The notes under the pieces: generated by a model
The model's input: the letters and a program-made list of their open reading frames with translations, nothing else
Databases searched by the model: none
What the model was told of the DNA's origin: nothing
Made by a program: the position numbers and the translations under genes
Source: Bombiscardovia coagulans
Lineage (GTDB): Bacteria > Actinomycetota > Actinomycetes > Actinomycetales > Bifidobacteriaceae
Reading direction: 5' to 3'
DNA: 64,000 nucleotides
Assembly (NCBI RefSeq): GCF_002259585.1
Contig: NZ_MWWS01000003.1
Location: forward strand, 86,308 to 150,307
Shown here: positions 29,020 to 37,075 of the stretch, one piece after another
Layout of the letters: every line of letters starts with the position of its first letter
Numbering within the stretch: the stretch's first letter is position 1

Positions 29020-29056
29020 ACTTCTGCCCACGTATGCGTTTATCTTTGCTTTGAGA

Positions 29057-29062
29057 TATAAT
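29057..29062 (+). promoter_or_regulatory. Predicted -10 of the rpsP operon promoter
   Basis: A consensus TATAAT lies 121 bases before the rpsP start codon. No good -35 is visible at the right distance. The leader between it and rpsP contains short GC-rich pairing segments. Confidence 0.45.
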
Positions 29063-29183
29063 TTTGCTGTTATTCGTGCGAGCGGGCCCTCTCATACCGT
29101 GAGGACGAGGAACACGTGGTGCTTGATTTGTATGCCCCACATAGAAGTCGAATACCACAATTCTAGTAACAAGGAGAGCCATT

Positions 29184-29645
29184 TTGGCAACCAAGATTCG
29201 TCTGAAGAGAATGGGCAAGAAATTCTACGCCTTCTACCGTGTAGTCGTAGTAGACTCCCGTAAAAAGCGTGACGGTAAGGTTATTGAGGAGATTGGTACA
29301 TACAATCCAAATACCCAGCCTTCAACCATCAACATCGATTCCGAGCGTGCCCAGTACTGGCTTGGTGTAGGTGCACAGCCAAGTGAACCTGTCTTTAACC
29401 TGCTCAAGATTACCGGTGACTGGCAAAAATTCAAGGACCTGCCCGGTAAGGAAGGAACATATAAGGTTCCTCAAGCAGAGAAAGACATACAGGCCCGTAT
29501 TGAGCAGGCAGAAGCTGAAGCCCAGAAGCTTAAGGCCAAGAAGTCTGAAGCAGAGGCCAAGGCAAAGGCAACAGCTGAAGCCTCCAAGTCCAGCGAGACT
29601 GAGACCGCAGAAGCAGCCGCCGAAACCGAAGCAGCTGCTGAATAA
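29184..29645 (+). CDS. rpsP: 30S ribosomal protein S16 (TTG start)
   Basis: Small-subunit ribosomal protein of 153 residues. The first 90 residues are canonical S16, beginning [20 protein letters not shown] and containing IEEIGTYNP and [10 protein letters not shown]. The last 60 residues are a Lys/Glu/Ala-rich helical tail, as in other Actinobacteria. The start codon is TTG: AGGAGA lies six bases upstream, and family alignment demands this start. It heads rpsP-khpA-rimM. Confidence 0.96.
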   Translation: MATKIRLKRMGKKFYAFYRVVVVDSRKKRDGKVIEEIGTYNPNTQPSTINIDSERAQYWLGVGAQPSEPVFNLLKITGDWQKFKDLPGKEGTYKVPQAEKDIQARIEQAEAEAQKLKAKKSEAEAKAKATAEASKSSETETAEAAAETEAAAE

Positions 29646-29678
29646 ATCACCAAAAGACAATTAGAGGGGTAGACAGTT

Positions 29679-29912
29679 ATGCTCGCGCAGGCAGTCGAAC
29701 ATTTAATTAAAGACATCGTCGATTTTCCTGATGATGTTTCAGTTCGTTCCCACGAGAATGCACGCGGCGAACTCTTACGCGTGCAAGTCAACCCTGAAGA
29801 CATCGGCCGAGTTATCGGTCGTAGCGGAAGAACAGCTAATGCTATTCGAACCGTTGCTCAGGCTATCTGCGATCACAAGATTCGCATCGACATCATGGAT
29901 GTGCGCCAGTGA
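29679..29912 (+). CDS. khpA: KhpA-like KH-domain RNA-binding protein
   Basis: A 77-residue single KH domain. The GxxG RNA-binding loop is in IGRVIGRSGRTANAIRTV, and the C-terminal strand is HKIRIDIMDVR. It is standard between rpsP and rimM in Gram-positive bacteria, where KhpA partners with KhpB to bind many RNAs and influence cell division. The stop codon overlaps the rimM GTG start. Confidence 0.93.
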   Translation: MLAQAVEHLIKDIVDFPDDVSVRSHENARGELLRVQVNPEDIGRVIGRSGRTANAIRTVAQAICDHKIRIDIMDVRQ

Positions 29913-30523
29913 ACGCGGATACTGACCGCTATACGGCAGACCCTCAACAGTCTAGACTGTTGAGGGTCTGCCGTATAGGTCGTGCGCAAGGTCTGAAAGG
30001 CGAAGTCAATGTATTCGCCTATACGGACGAACCAGAACGTCGCTTCTCCCCCGGCTCTGTCTTAACCCAACCCGAAGAGCATCAAAGCTTTACCGTTGAA
30101 AGTTCTCGCCGTTTTAAGAGCCGCTGGATTGTGCACTTCACAGGTGTTGACAACCGAACTGCTGCTGAATCCCTTACTGGCATAGAATTATATGTTCAAG
30201 CCGAACTACTTGCAGATAATACAGATGATGATGCTTGGTATTTAGAGGATCTGGTCGGTCTCGATGTCCGCATGGCTGCCGGTAATACCTTGGGAAGACC
30301 AGCAAACGAGCAAGTCGGAAGAGTCAGCGCTGTGATTGACTCCCCTGCCCAACAACTCTTAGAGGTTCAGTTAACCTCTAGCAAGCACGGAGATAGTGAT
30401 GATGGCACTGATGTAACTACTGGACTAGTGCCGTTTGTAGAAGAGTTGGTACCCGAGGTCAATCCTGAAGAAGGATACATACTCATTGATCCACCAAAAG
30501 GTCTCTTAAGCTTGCCTGAATAG
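29909..30523 (+). CDS. rimM: Ribosome maturation factor RimM
   Basis: Assists maturation of the 30S head by binding S19. In the 204-residue protein the N-terminal domain carries LLRVCRIGRAQGLKGEVNVF and the PRC-barrel domain starts near WYLEDLVGLDV and ends FVEELVPEVNPEEGYILIDPPKGLL. The start is GTG overlapping the khpA stop; a TTG at 29960 inside the palindrome is an alternative. The non-conserved residues 8-16 and the conserved 17-23 are encoded by the two arms of a perfect 50-base palindrome. trmD, usually next, is 4.9 kb away. Confidence 0.94.
   Translation: MNADTDRYTADPQQSRLLRVCRIGRAQGLKGEVNVFAYTDEPERRFSPGSVLTQPEEHQSFTVESSRRFKSRWIVHFTGVDNRTAAESLTGIELYVQAELLADNTDDDAWYLEDLVGLDVRMAAGNTLGRPANEQVGRVSAVIDSPAQQLLEVQLTSSKHGDSDDGTDVTTGLVPFVEELVPEVNPEEGYILIDPPKGLLSLPE
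29929..29978. repeat. Perfect 50-base palindrome in the 5' end of rimM
   Basis: Positions 29929-29953 are the exact reverse complement of 29954-29978, centred on TCTAGA, with no mismatch. In RNA this gives a stem of about 23 pairs closed by CTAG. The right arm encodes the conserved LLRVCRI of RimM; the left arm encodes residues outside the conserved core. No T run follows. Confidence 0.97.
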
Positions 30524-30591
30524 GCATACACTTTCATCCGAACTTGCAAAAAACTAAGGCAGGTATTACCTGGCTGCACCTGTACTATACT

Positions 30592-30629
30592 GCGAGTCAA
30601 CGATTGCGACAAAGCTACCGTTGACTCGC
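30592..30629. terminator. Inverted repeat between rimM and lutC
   Basis: GCGAGTCAACG (30592-30602) and CGTTGACTCGC (30619-30629) are perfect complements over 11 bases with a 16-base loop, placed between convergent rimM and lutC. It may end transcription from both sides, though T runs are missing. A second small hairpin, CAGGT/ACCTG at 30561-30573, is followed on the minus strand by a T-rich stretch. Confidence 0.45.
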
Positions 30630-30632
30630 CTG

Positions 30633-31370
30633 CTACATATCACTGACAACCAGATACGTCATATCCAAAGGACCATGAACACCGACTACTAGCACCATTT
30701 CAATATCACCAGTGTTGGATGGTCCGGTGATAATGTTGATGTTGGAAGTCTTGAGTTCACCTGCCTTTATAGCCTTGTCATAGCGATCCATAGCCTGCCT
30801 GGAGCGAGGTAAAATTCTGGATTTACGGACGATTGCCAAATAGTGCACCGGCAAGAAATGAAAAGCCCTCCCCTGCCCTGGCGTCGTAGCAGTAGTAATA
30901 CTACAAGACTCAGCCAAGAGATAATCTGCAAAAGCTATAGCAGCACCTGCATGTTCTGCGGTAGTGATGTTGGTTGTACGACCTGCTCCAGGTTTCCAAA
31001 AGGTTGGTGCTGGATCCGTGAGACCATCTCTCCAAGACTCTAAACCAAAATCAGCATACAACTCCGAAGTGGGCAGTAAAAGATGGTTGTGATCGTTGGC
31101 TTGGTAAGGGTCATCCTCGTTATTAGTGATCTTGTCGCGAATAAAATCATCTAGGACGGCCGGCAGGTCCACTTTCGTCGTAACCTGTAAGTTCACGTTG
31201 ACTGCCGTACTGTTTGCCTTAGCAATTTCTAATAGCTCATCCTGGGTCTTTCCTGAGAGGGTTGTCTCAGGTAAGTCATTGACAGGAACTAACGGGTTAT
31301 CCTTGAGCTGGTGACGGGGACGACGGGCCTTCTCAGCGATGTTATTGAGAAATACTTCGCGATCTGTCAT
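30633..31370 (-). CDS. lutC: Lactate utilization protein LutC
   Basis: A 245-residue LUD-domain (DUF162) protein, third component of the LutABC L-lactate oxidising system. Visible marks are the C-terminal NINIITGPSNTGDIEMVLVVGVHGP, the LUD signature, and HYLAIVRKSRILP. An insertion of acidic and polar residues (about 75-100) is seen. It starts three bases after the lutB stop codon and closes the operon, facing rimM. In Bacillus the Lut proteins are needed for growth on L-lactate. Confidence 0.9.
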   Translation of the reverse strand: MTDREVFLNNIAEKARRPRHQLKDNPLVPVNDLPETTLSGKTQDELLEIAKANSTAVNVNLQVTTKVDLPAVLDDFIRDKITNNEDDPYQANDHNHLLLPTSELYADFGLESWRDGLTDPAPTFWKPGAGRTTNITTAEHAGAAIAFADYLLAESCSITTATTPGQGRAFHFLPVHYLAIVRKSRILPRSRQAMDRYDKAIKAGELKTSNINIITGPSNTGDIEMVLVVGVHGPLDMTYLVVSDM

Positions 31371-31373
31371 TGC

Positions 31374-32918
31374 TCAAGCCTTCCTCTCAGCTTGTATTTC
31401 CTGTTCTCGTTGAGCCGTATGCTTGGCTATCTTAGGATCCACATCAGCTGGTTTGTGAGTTTTGAACCAGCTACGGAAATTTTTAGAGTGAGCCGGTGGA
31501 TCAGGCAAATCACGAACTTTTGTCCAACCGCCAAACACAAAGGGCATCCATTCCACGTGCTTGTCGTCGGAGTAGAGGTTCTTAGCAGCTTCAGGCCCTT
31601 TTCTAGCAAGAGGAGCCATAGCTAAGTGGTCTAGTCCCAGAGCAGTTCGGAAGAGAGAAGAATGGCCTGTTCCCAAACCGACGACGCGCATCACTACATC
31701 ATCTATGAGCTTACTTTGATGAATGTCGTCCATCTCAATCTCACGATGTTTGAGCAACAGCTTGTGCAAAGGAATTTTAACGGGGCAGGTAGATGTGCAA
31801 GCCGTACACAAGCTGCACGCATAGGGCAACTCGGCAAAGTCATCATAGTTGCCTTGCAAGACTGGAGATAAGATTGAACCTACAGGACCTGGATAGATAG
31901 AACCATAGCCATGACCACCAATATGCCGGTAAACTGGGCAGACGTTTAAGCACGAAGCACAACGGATACATTGCAGGATCGGCTCGAAGTCAGTACCCAG
32001 GGCGTTAGAACGGCCGTTATCAATAATGACCACATAAAACTCTTCAGGACCATCCGACTCTCCATCAACCTGCCTAGAGGTAAAAGTGCAATACGTGGTA
32101 ATCTTTTGACCAACTGCTGAACGGGCCAGCATATTATCAATCGTCTCAGCCTCACGCATACCAGGTACGATACGTTCCATCCCCATGCACACCACTTGAA
32201 TTTTAGGAATGGCCATACACAAGTCAGCATTGCCCTCATTGGTGTCTAAGTTGATCATACCGTTATCAGCTACGGCAAAATTGCAGCCAGTAATGGACAT
32301 CTCATTCTCAAGGAAGCGCTTGCGCATTACCTTACGGGCAAAACGGGCTAAGTGCTGGGGGTCATTGTCACCCTCATAACCCAGCTTCTCCATAAAGACT
32401 TCTCGTACCTGATCGCGGTTCTTATGGAGGGCCGGAAATACTAAATGAGTAGGTTGGTCCCAATCATCCTGCTGAAGAATAAACTCAGCTAAATCTGTCT
32501 CCAGTAACTCCATACCAGGAATTTCTAAGAGAGCCTCATCTATCCCGATCTCAGTGGTGACCATAGACTTGGACTTGACCACATGTTTGACTTGCTTTTC
32601 TCTGGCTAAGTTTGTTATAAAATCACGAGCTTCTATGTCAGTCTGAGCGAAGAACACATGTCCGCCATTGCTTTCAACATTATCGGAAAATTCTTCCAAG
32701 TAATCAGGCAAATATCGTACAGTGTGCTGACGGATTTGTTCACCAAGTTTGCGCCAGTCTTCCCAATTGCCCAACTCTCGGCGGGCACCCTCACGTTTAA
32801 TCCACTGGGCATCCTGGGCTTTTGCTACAGCTTTCTGCGCGAAAGTGTCTTCCTCGGATTCCTTAACACGAGTAAGAAAATCATGGTCACTGCTACGAAT
32901 CATGCTCCCAGTCTTCAT
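31374..32918 (-). CDS. lutB: Lactate utilization iron-sulfur protein LutB
   Basis: A 514-residue protein combining a LUD domain (N-terminal 300 residues) with two [4Fe-4S] clusters. The cluster motifs are CIRCASCLNVCP and CSLCTACTSTCP, the layout of LutB/YkgF. It is predicted to pass electrons from lactate oxidation toward quinone. Its start overlaps the lutA stop by four bases, with a GGGGG-type ribosome site upstream. The C-terminal 100 residues are polar, longer than in short homologues. Confidence 0.93.
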   Translation of the reverse strand: MKTGSMIRSSDHDFLTRVKESEEDTFAQKAVAKAQDAQWIKREGARRELGNWEDWRKLGEQIRQHTVRYLPDYLEEFSDNVESNGGHVFFAQTDIEARDFITNLAREKQVKHVVKSKSMVTTEIGIDEALLEIPGMELLETDLAEFILQQDDWDQPTHLVFPALHKNRDQVREVFMEKLGYEGDNDPQHLARFARKVMRKRFLENEMSITGCNFAVADNGMINLDTNEGNADLCMAIPKIQVVCMGMERIVPGMREAETIDNMLARSAVGQKITTYCTFTSRQVDGESDGPEEFYVVIIDNGRSNALGTDFEPILQCIRCASCLNVCPVYRHIGGHGYGSIYPGPVGSILSPVLQGNYDDFAELPYACSLCTACTSTCPVKIPLHKLLLKHREIEMDDIHQSKLIDDVVMRVVGLGTGHSSLFRTALGLDHLAMAPLARKGPEAAKNLYSDDKHVEWMPFVFGGWTKVRDLPDPPAHSKNFRSWFKTHKPADVDPKIAKHTAQREQEIQAERKA

Positions 32919-33694
32919 ATCAAGACCCCCTTGCTTTCCTGTGCATCCACATAGGTAACTCGACTGATATCAACATCGTGGTTGAGTACCTCAGCAAGAT
33001 GCATAATCGTAATGCTTTCACCTCGCCGGTTGCAACGACCACCTATGTTCATTAGGCAAGCCGGGTCGCAAGAAATAAGAACCGATGCATTGGTCGAAAT
33101 CACATCATTAACTTTTTCATCAACCATCTGCCGGGAGATTTCTGGTTCCTTCATGGAAAACATGCCACCAAAACCACAACAATTTTCAATGTGCGGCAAG
33201 GGAACCATAGTTAAGCCCTTGACGTGATCTAGAAGGGCAAACGGGCTTGTGCTTTCACCCAAGAGCCGGGTCATGTGGCATGAACGATGATAGGTTGCCA
33301 CTGCATCCAGCTCAGCACCAGCATTTTCAATACCGAGTACACGGTATACAAACTGCGAAAACTCATAGGTCTTATCAGCAATAGCCTGGGCCTTAGCCTG
33401 GTAAGCCGGTTCTCCCTTAAGGTGTGCGGGCAGCTCCTTGAGCATGTTGACACAAGAGCCAGCAGGACCAACAACATAGTCTGCATCGACACTCAGCAGA
33501 GCATCTACTTCATTGTGCATCACATGCTTAGTGGACTTAACATACCCGCTATTATAGGTAGGCTGTCCACAACAAATTTGTTGCATAGGCATAAAGGTTT
33601 CACAGCCGAAGCGTTCTAGTACCTCAACCATGGCTTTGCCAACATTAGGGAACATCATATCAACCACGCAAGTAGAAAAGATAACTACTTTCAT
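32915..33694 (-). CDS. lutA: Lactate utilization protein LutA
   Basis: A 259-residue Cys-rich (CCG-domain) protein related to glycolate oxidase subunit GlcF. The two CCG motifs are in QICCGQP and IENCCGFGGMFS, with further Cys in HRSCHMTRLLGE and SCDPACLMN. It is the first gene of lutABC. The start at 33694 has GAGGGG five bases upstream. The operon lies between rimM and the trmD side of a normally continuous ribosomal operon. Probable role: part of the membrane-linked L-lactate dehydrogenase complex. Confidence 0.92.
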   Translation of the reverse strand: MKVVIFSTCVVDMMFPNVGKAMVEVLERFGCETFMPMQQICCGQPTYNSGYVKSTKHVMHNEVDALLSVDADYVVGPAGSCVNMLKELPAHLKGEPAYQAKAQAIADKTYEFSQFVYRVLGIENAGAELDAVATYHRSCHMTRLLGESTSPFALLDHVKGLTMVPLPHIENCCGFGGMFSMKEPEISRQMVDEKVNDVISTNASVLISCDPACLMNIGGRCNRRGESITIMHLAEVLNHDVDISRVTYVDAQESKGVLI

Positions 33695-33946
33695 GTTCAC
33701 CCCTCACTTCTTTGTCAGATGTTCTATTTTTGGTCACCACAGTCAAAAACAACCTATCCTACGACTCCAAGATAAGTACTAGGTGCCCGCCACCCCACAA
33801 GCACGACTGCAAAAGACAACCAAAAAACAGATACTTATATCATCTCACCACAATCGACTCATAGAGGCCAAAATAGGAAAATCTCCATATTCTGGTGTAT
33901 GCATACTAGCTCTTGCGGATACATCTAAACTACATTTAGTACCTTG

Positions 33947-33966
33947 TGCCCCTTACTGAAGGGGCA
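33947..33966 (-). terminator. Hairpin over the stop codon of the LAXTG surface protein
   Basis: TGCCCCTT (33947-33954) and AAGGGGCA (33959-33966) form an eight-base stem with a four-base loop spanning the stop codon. No T run follows; it may protect or end the transcript. Confidence 0.4.
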
Positions 33967-35206
33967 GATGAGCAGTTTTCTTCTTCCGAGCCATCAAAAC
34001 ATAAGCAGCTGAGATGGCAAGAACTACCGATATGACAACAACAGCAATTATCGGAGAACCGGTTGAAGCAAGCGTTGACTGACCATGCCCTGACTGTGTT
34101 TGCCCTAGTTCAGTAGTTTTAGTTGGAACATCTGCTAGGTGCTGAGCCGCATCACTCGAACCCTGCTTCCTATCTACGAGTCCAGGAGCAGCGGGCTTGG
34201 GGTCGGTTTGTTGCTGTTGTATGAGTTTTGGTGGAACTGGGTTGGTAGGAACCGGCTGAGGTACAGTTGCTATCTTATTGGGAGCGTATGCCAGAGTATA
34301 CGTTACAGGAACAGCCCAAAAAGATGAGGGTATCGTTCTGCGCGCTGCATCCAGGTGAACGGTAAGATCTGGCCTCAGTCTGATGAGGGTATAGTTACCG
34401 CCAATAGCAGCGGGATTGAGTGTCCACGTATCACTACCACCTACACTAGCTTGAGGCATTTGCGCTGCCACTAGAACAGAATTGTCTTTCTCCATGGTGA
34501 ACACATAGTCTAATGAACGTATATCCTTGCCTGAACCCTTGATGATGGATATATCCACATAATGAACTTGATCAGCATGTACAATCCCATCTATCTCATT
34601 ACCAGCTATGTCATACCAATGCACACCCAAACCAAACCCTGCCTGGTGTAAGCTTTGAATACTAGCTCTCAGTTCCTGCCTGTCAAAACTAAGCTTGGAC
34701 AACTGCTCATGGCTGAGTTGTAGGTTCGGATAGGTGTGCTTATCCAAGGTAAATTCCTGAAGGACAAAAGGACTCGTACCGTCGTTCTGATGAGCAGGTA
34801 CAGCAGGCTTAAAATCTTGCCCGACTATTGTCTTGAGCTCGGTAAGATCATCAGAGCTGAACTGTGTATTCAAATGAAAATCCACGGAAGCGCTGATATT
34901 CGGAGCACTTCCCCCCTGCGGATTACCTGAAGCTGTTGCATTCTCTACTAGCCAACCATTCGGCACGTTAGTGACTTGGATAGCCTTAGGTTTAGCTACT
35001 AACTGGTAGTTCGTTTTCATATACGTAAATCCATCAATAGCCTTACCATCTGTAAGAATATTGATACCGGAAAGCTGCTGGTCTACTGGCAATACATGAG
35101 CTTGAGCAGACTTAGGTGAAAGACCAAGAAAAATCAATGCTACACATGCACAAGTTGCCGCTAATCCTTTTCCATACTTGTGCTTGCTTAGGTATGTAAG
35201 ACTCAT
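33953..35206 (-). CDS. Secreted, sortase-anchored surface protein (LASTG motif)
   Basis: A 417-residue protein of unrecognised family. Residues 1-36 form a signal peptide ending in SAQA. The body is beta-rich in look, followed by a Pro/Gln/Lys-rich linker (about 300-365). The C-terminus has LASTG, a hydrophobic segment IIAVVVISVVLAISAAYVLM and RKKK, a complete cell-wall sorting signal of the LAXTG type used by class E sortases. The start at 35206 has GAGGAG eight bases upstream. No sortase gene is in the window. It may be an adhesin or a wall-bound binding protein. Confidence 0.8.
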   Translation of the reverse strand: MSLTYLSKHKYGKGLAATCACVALIFLGLSPKSAQAHVLPVDQQLSGINILTDGKAIDGFTYMKTNYQLVAKPKAIQVTNVPNGWLVENATASGNPQGGSAPNISASVDFHLNTQFSSDDLTELKTIVGQDFKPAVPAHQNDGTSPFVLQEFTLDKHTYPNLQLSHEQLSKLSFDRQELRASIQSLHQAGFGLGVHWYDIAGNEIDGIVHADQVHYVDISIIKGSGKDIRSLDYVFTMEKDNSVLVAAQMPQASVGGSDTWTLNPAAIGGNYTLIRLRPDLTVHLDAARRTIPSSFWAVPVTYTLAYAPNKIATVPQPVPTNPVPPKLIQQQQTDPKPAAPGLVDRKQGSSDAAQHLADVPTKTTELGQTQSGHGQSTLASTGSPIIAVVVISVVLAISAAYVLMARKKKTAHLPLQ

Positions 35207-35406
35207 ACATCCACTCCTCAATGTGAATCCACTACTGCCTCAAACCTACATCCTCGTAACTGCTAATACTTACTATCTAGCCTAGTAGCCACATAGGCTT
35301 TTATCAAACCAGGAAGTCAATCCTATGAGCGCTGGAACGGCTATATATGGCATGATAGGACAAGCGAGCGCTCTGCCTGACTGGGCTACTAGATACAGTT
35401 GACTGC

Positions 35407-36270
35407 ATGAAGATTGACATAGTATCTGTGTTTCCTGAATTCTTCGAGGTTGCTCAACTGAGCCTCCTAGGTAAGGCTCAAGATAAGGGGATACTTCAAG
35501 TACAAGCGCATAATCTACGCGACTGGACTCACGATGTACATCACTCAGTTGATGACACACCGGTCGGAGGTGGGGCCGGAATGGTAATGAAAGCTGAGGT
35601 ATGGGCTGAGTGCTTGGACGATCTCCTTGGACTATCTACGTCTGCACCTACCCAAGCCCAAGGGACTTCGCCTGCGGACGCAACAGGATTCACAGACAGG
35701 CAGCCCGTACTCATTTTCCCTAACCCTTCAGCACCCCTCTTTACTCAGTCTGCCGCCAGTGAGCTCAGCCAGGCCGAACACCTCATTTTTGGCTGCGGCC
35801 GCTATGAAGGCTATGATGCCCGCATTCCTACGTACTATCGAAGGCAAGGTATTCAAACTCGCGAGTACTCCATTGGTGATTACATACTGAACGGCGGTGA
35901 AGCAGCCGTGGCCGTTATGGTAGAAGCCATCACCCGCTTAATCCCAGGTTTTATGGGCAATCCCAATTCCATCATAGAAGAATCCTATACGGGAGACGAA
36001 TCTCTCTTGGAATATCGCCAATATACTCGCCCCAGTTCTTGGCGCGGCATAGAAGTACCATCCATCCTAACCTCTGGAGACCACGGTAAAGTCGATCGTT
36101 TCCGGCGCGATGAATCCCTAGAACTCACCTCAAGAATCCGCCCCGATCTCATTGAGCACCTTGACTGTAACCGTCTCGATATTAAGGATAAAAACAAACT
36201 CCGTGACTTAGGTTGGAATGTCGATGGATCTCATCCCCGGCATGGCACGCAAGGGCGTTCCCACTTATAG
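35407..36270 (+). CDS. trmD: tRNA (guanine-37-N1)-methyltransferase
   Basis: SPOUT-class methyltransferase that makes m1G37 in tRNAs to prevent frameshifting. In the 287-residue protein, MKIDIVSVFPEFFE opens it, GGGAGMVMK binds substrate, the trefoil knot has LIFGCGRYEGYDARI and EYSIGDYILNGGEAAV. An insertion of about 30 residues (near 78-102, Ala/Thr/Gln-rich) is not in the E. coli enzyme. Unlike in most bacteria it is not next to rimM or rplS. It is convergent with rsmD. Confidence 0.96.
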   Translation: MKIDIVSVFPEFFEVAQLSLLGKAQDKGILQVQAHNLRDWTHDVHHSVDDTPVGGGAGMVMKAEVWAECLDDLLGLSTSAPTQAQGTSPADATGFTDRQPVLIFPNPSAPLFTQSAASELSQAEHLIFGCGRYEGYDARIPTYYRRQGIQTREYSIGDYILNGGEAAVAVMVEAITRLIPGFMGNPNSIIEESYTGDESLLEYRQYTRPSSWRGIEVPSILTSGDHGKVDRFRRDESLELTSRIRPDLIEHLDCNRLDIKDKNKLRDLGWNVDGSHPRHGTQGRSHL

Positions 36271-36346
36271 GTTTCCACCCATAAGCTATTTCTTGCCCAG
36301 TAGCAACGTTTGTAAGGAAGTCATGCCAATAGAACCAGGTAAACAG

Positions 36347-36961
36347 TCACTCACATTCGATGTAGTAGATGACTGTTTCCCCATAGGTCTTTGCCTGGCT
36401 GACACCCCATCCTTGAGGTGACTGAGGTGGTTGGGAGCGTGTAGAACGTTCAAGTATGACGATTGATTCCGTGGTTACCAGACCTGAACTGATCAATTTT
36501 TCGAGAATAGTATCACACTCTTGTGAGTCCACATCGTATGGCGGATCCATAAAGATCACGTCAAAGGTTTGAGCACTTGCATGAGCTGTCCCTTCTGGTG
36601 AAACAGCTCGTGGCTCCTTCATAGATTCCAGGTAACGATCGACAGGAAGGGATACCACCTGGGCGTAGTCAGTAGCAGTCCAGGAGGGTGCAGCTTTAAG
36701 CTCCTTCAAGGTGCGAGAGAGGAGGGCAGCTGCCTTGCGGGAAGATTCTACTGATACCAAGCTAGTAGCGCCTCGTGAAAGCGCTTCAAAGCCAAGCGCC
36801 CCTGTCCCAGCGAATAAGTCAAGAACCCTGGCATTCTCTAACACAGACCAAGCATCCAAATGCGAAAAAATAGCTTCTTTGGTTCGATCGGTGGTAGGCC
36901 TTGTTCCCTGTAGCGCTGATGGTATAAGCAAACCTTTGAATCTGCCGGCGATAACACGCAT
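36347..36961 (-). CDS. rsmD: 16S rRNA (guanine-966-N2)-methyltransferase
   Basis: Methylates G966 of 16S rRNA in the assembled 30S subunit. The 204-residue protein shows MRVIAGRFKG at the start, RPTTDRTKEAIFSHL, the SAM motif VLDLFAGTGALGFEALSRGA and the catalytic DPPY in VIFMDPPYDVD. The start at 36961 is set by the conserved N-terminus; an earlier ATG at 37024 would add 21 non-conserved residues. It follows recG by about 115 bases on the same strand. Confidence 0.93.
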   Translation of the reverse strand: MRVIAGRFKGLLIPSALQGTRPTTDRTKEAIFSHLDAWSVLENARVLDLFAGTGALGFEALSRGATSLVSVESSRKAAALLSRTLKELKAAPSWTATDYAQVVSLPVDRYLESMKEPRAVSPEGTAHASAQTFDVIFMDPPYDVDSQECDTILEKLISSGLVTTESIVILERSTRSQPPQSPQGWGVSQAKTYGETVIYYIECE

Positions 36962-37075
36962 ATTGGGCCTGCCTTGATAAGAGCGTATATGAACTTGCCC
37001 TATTGTAAACTTGCGTCCAGCCAACCTGTAGATGGTGTTTTATACCGCCCAGCTGTTTGACCGCTTATGAAAATC

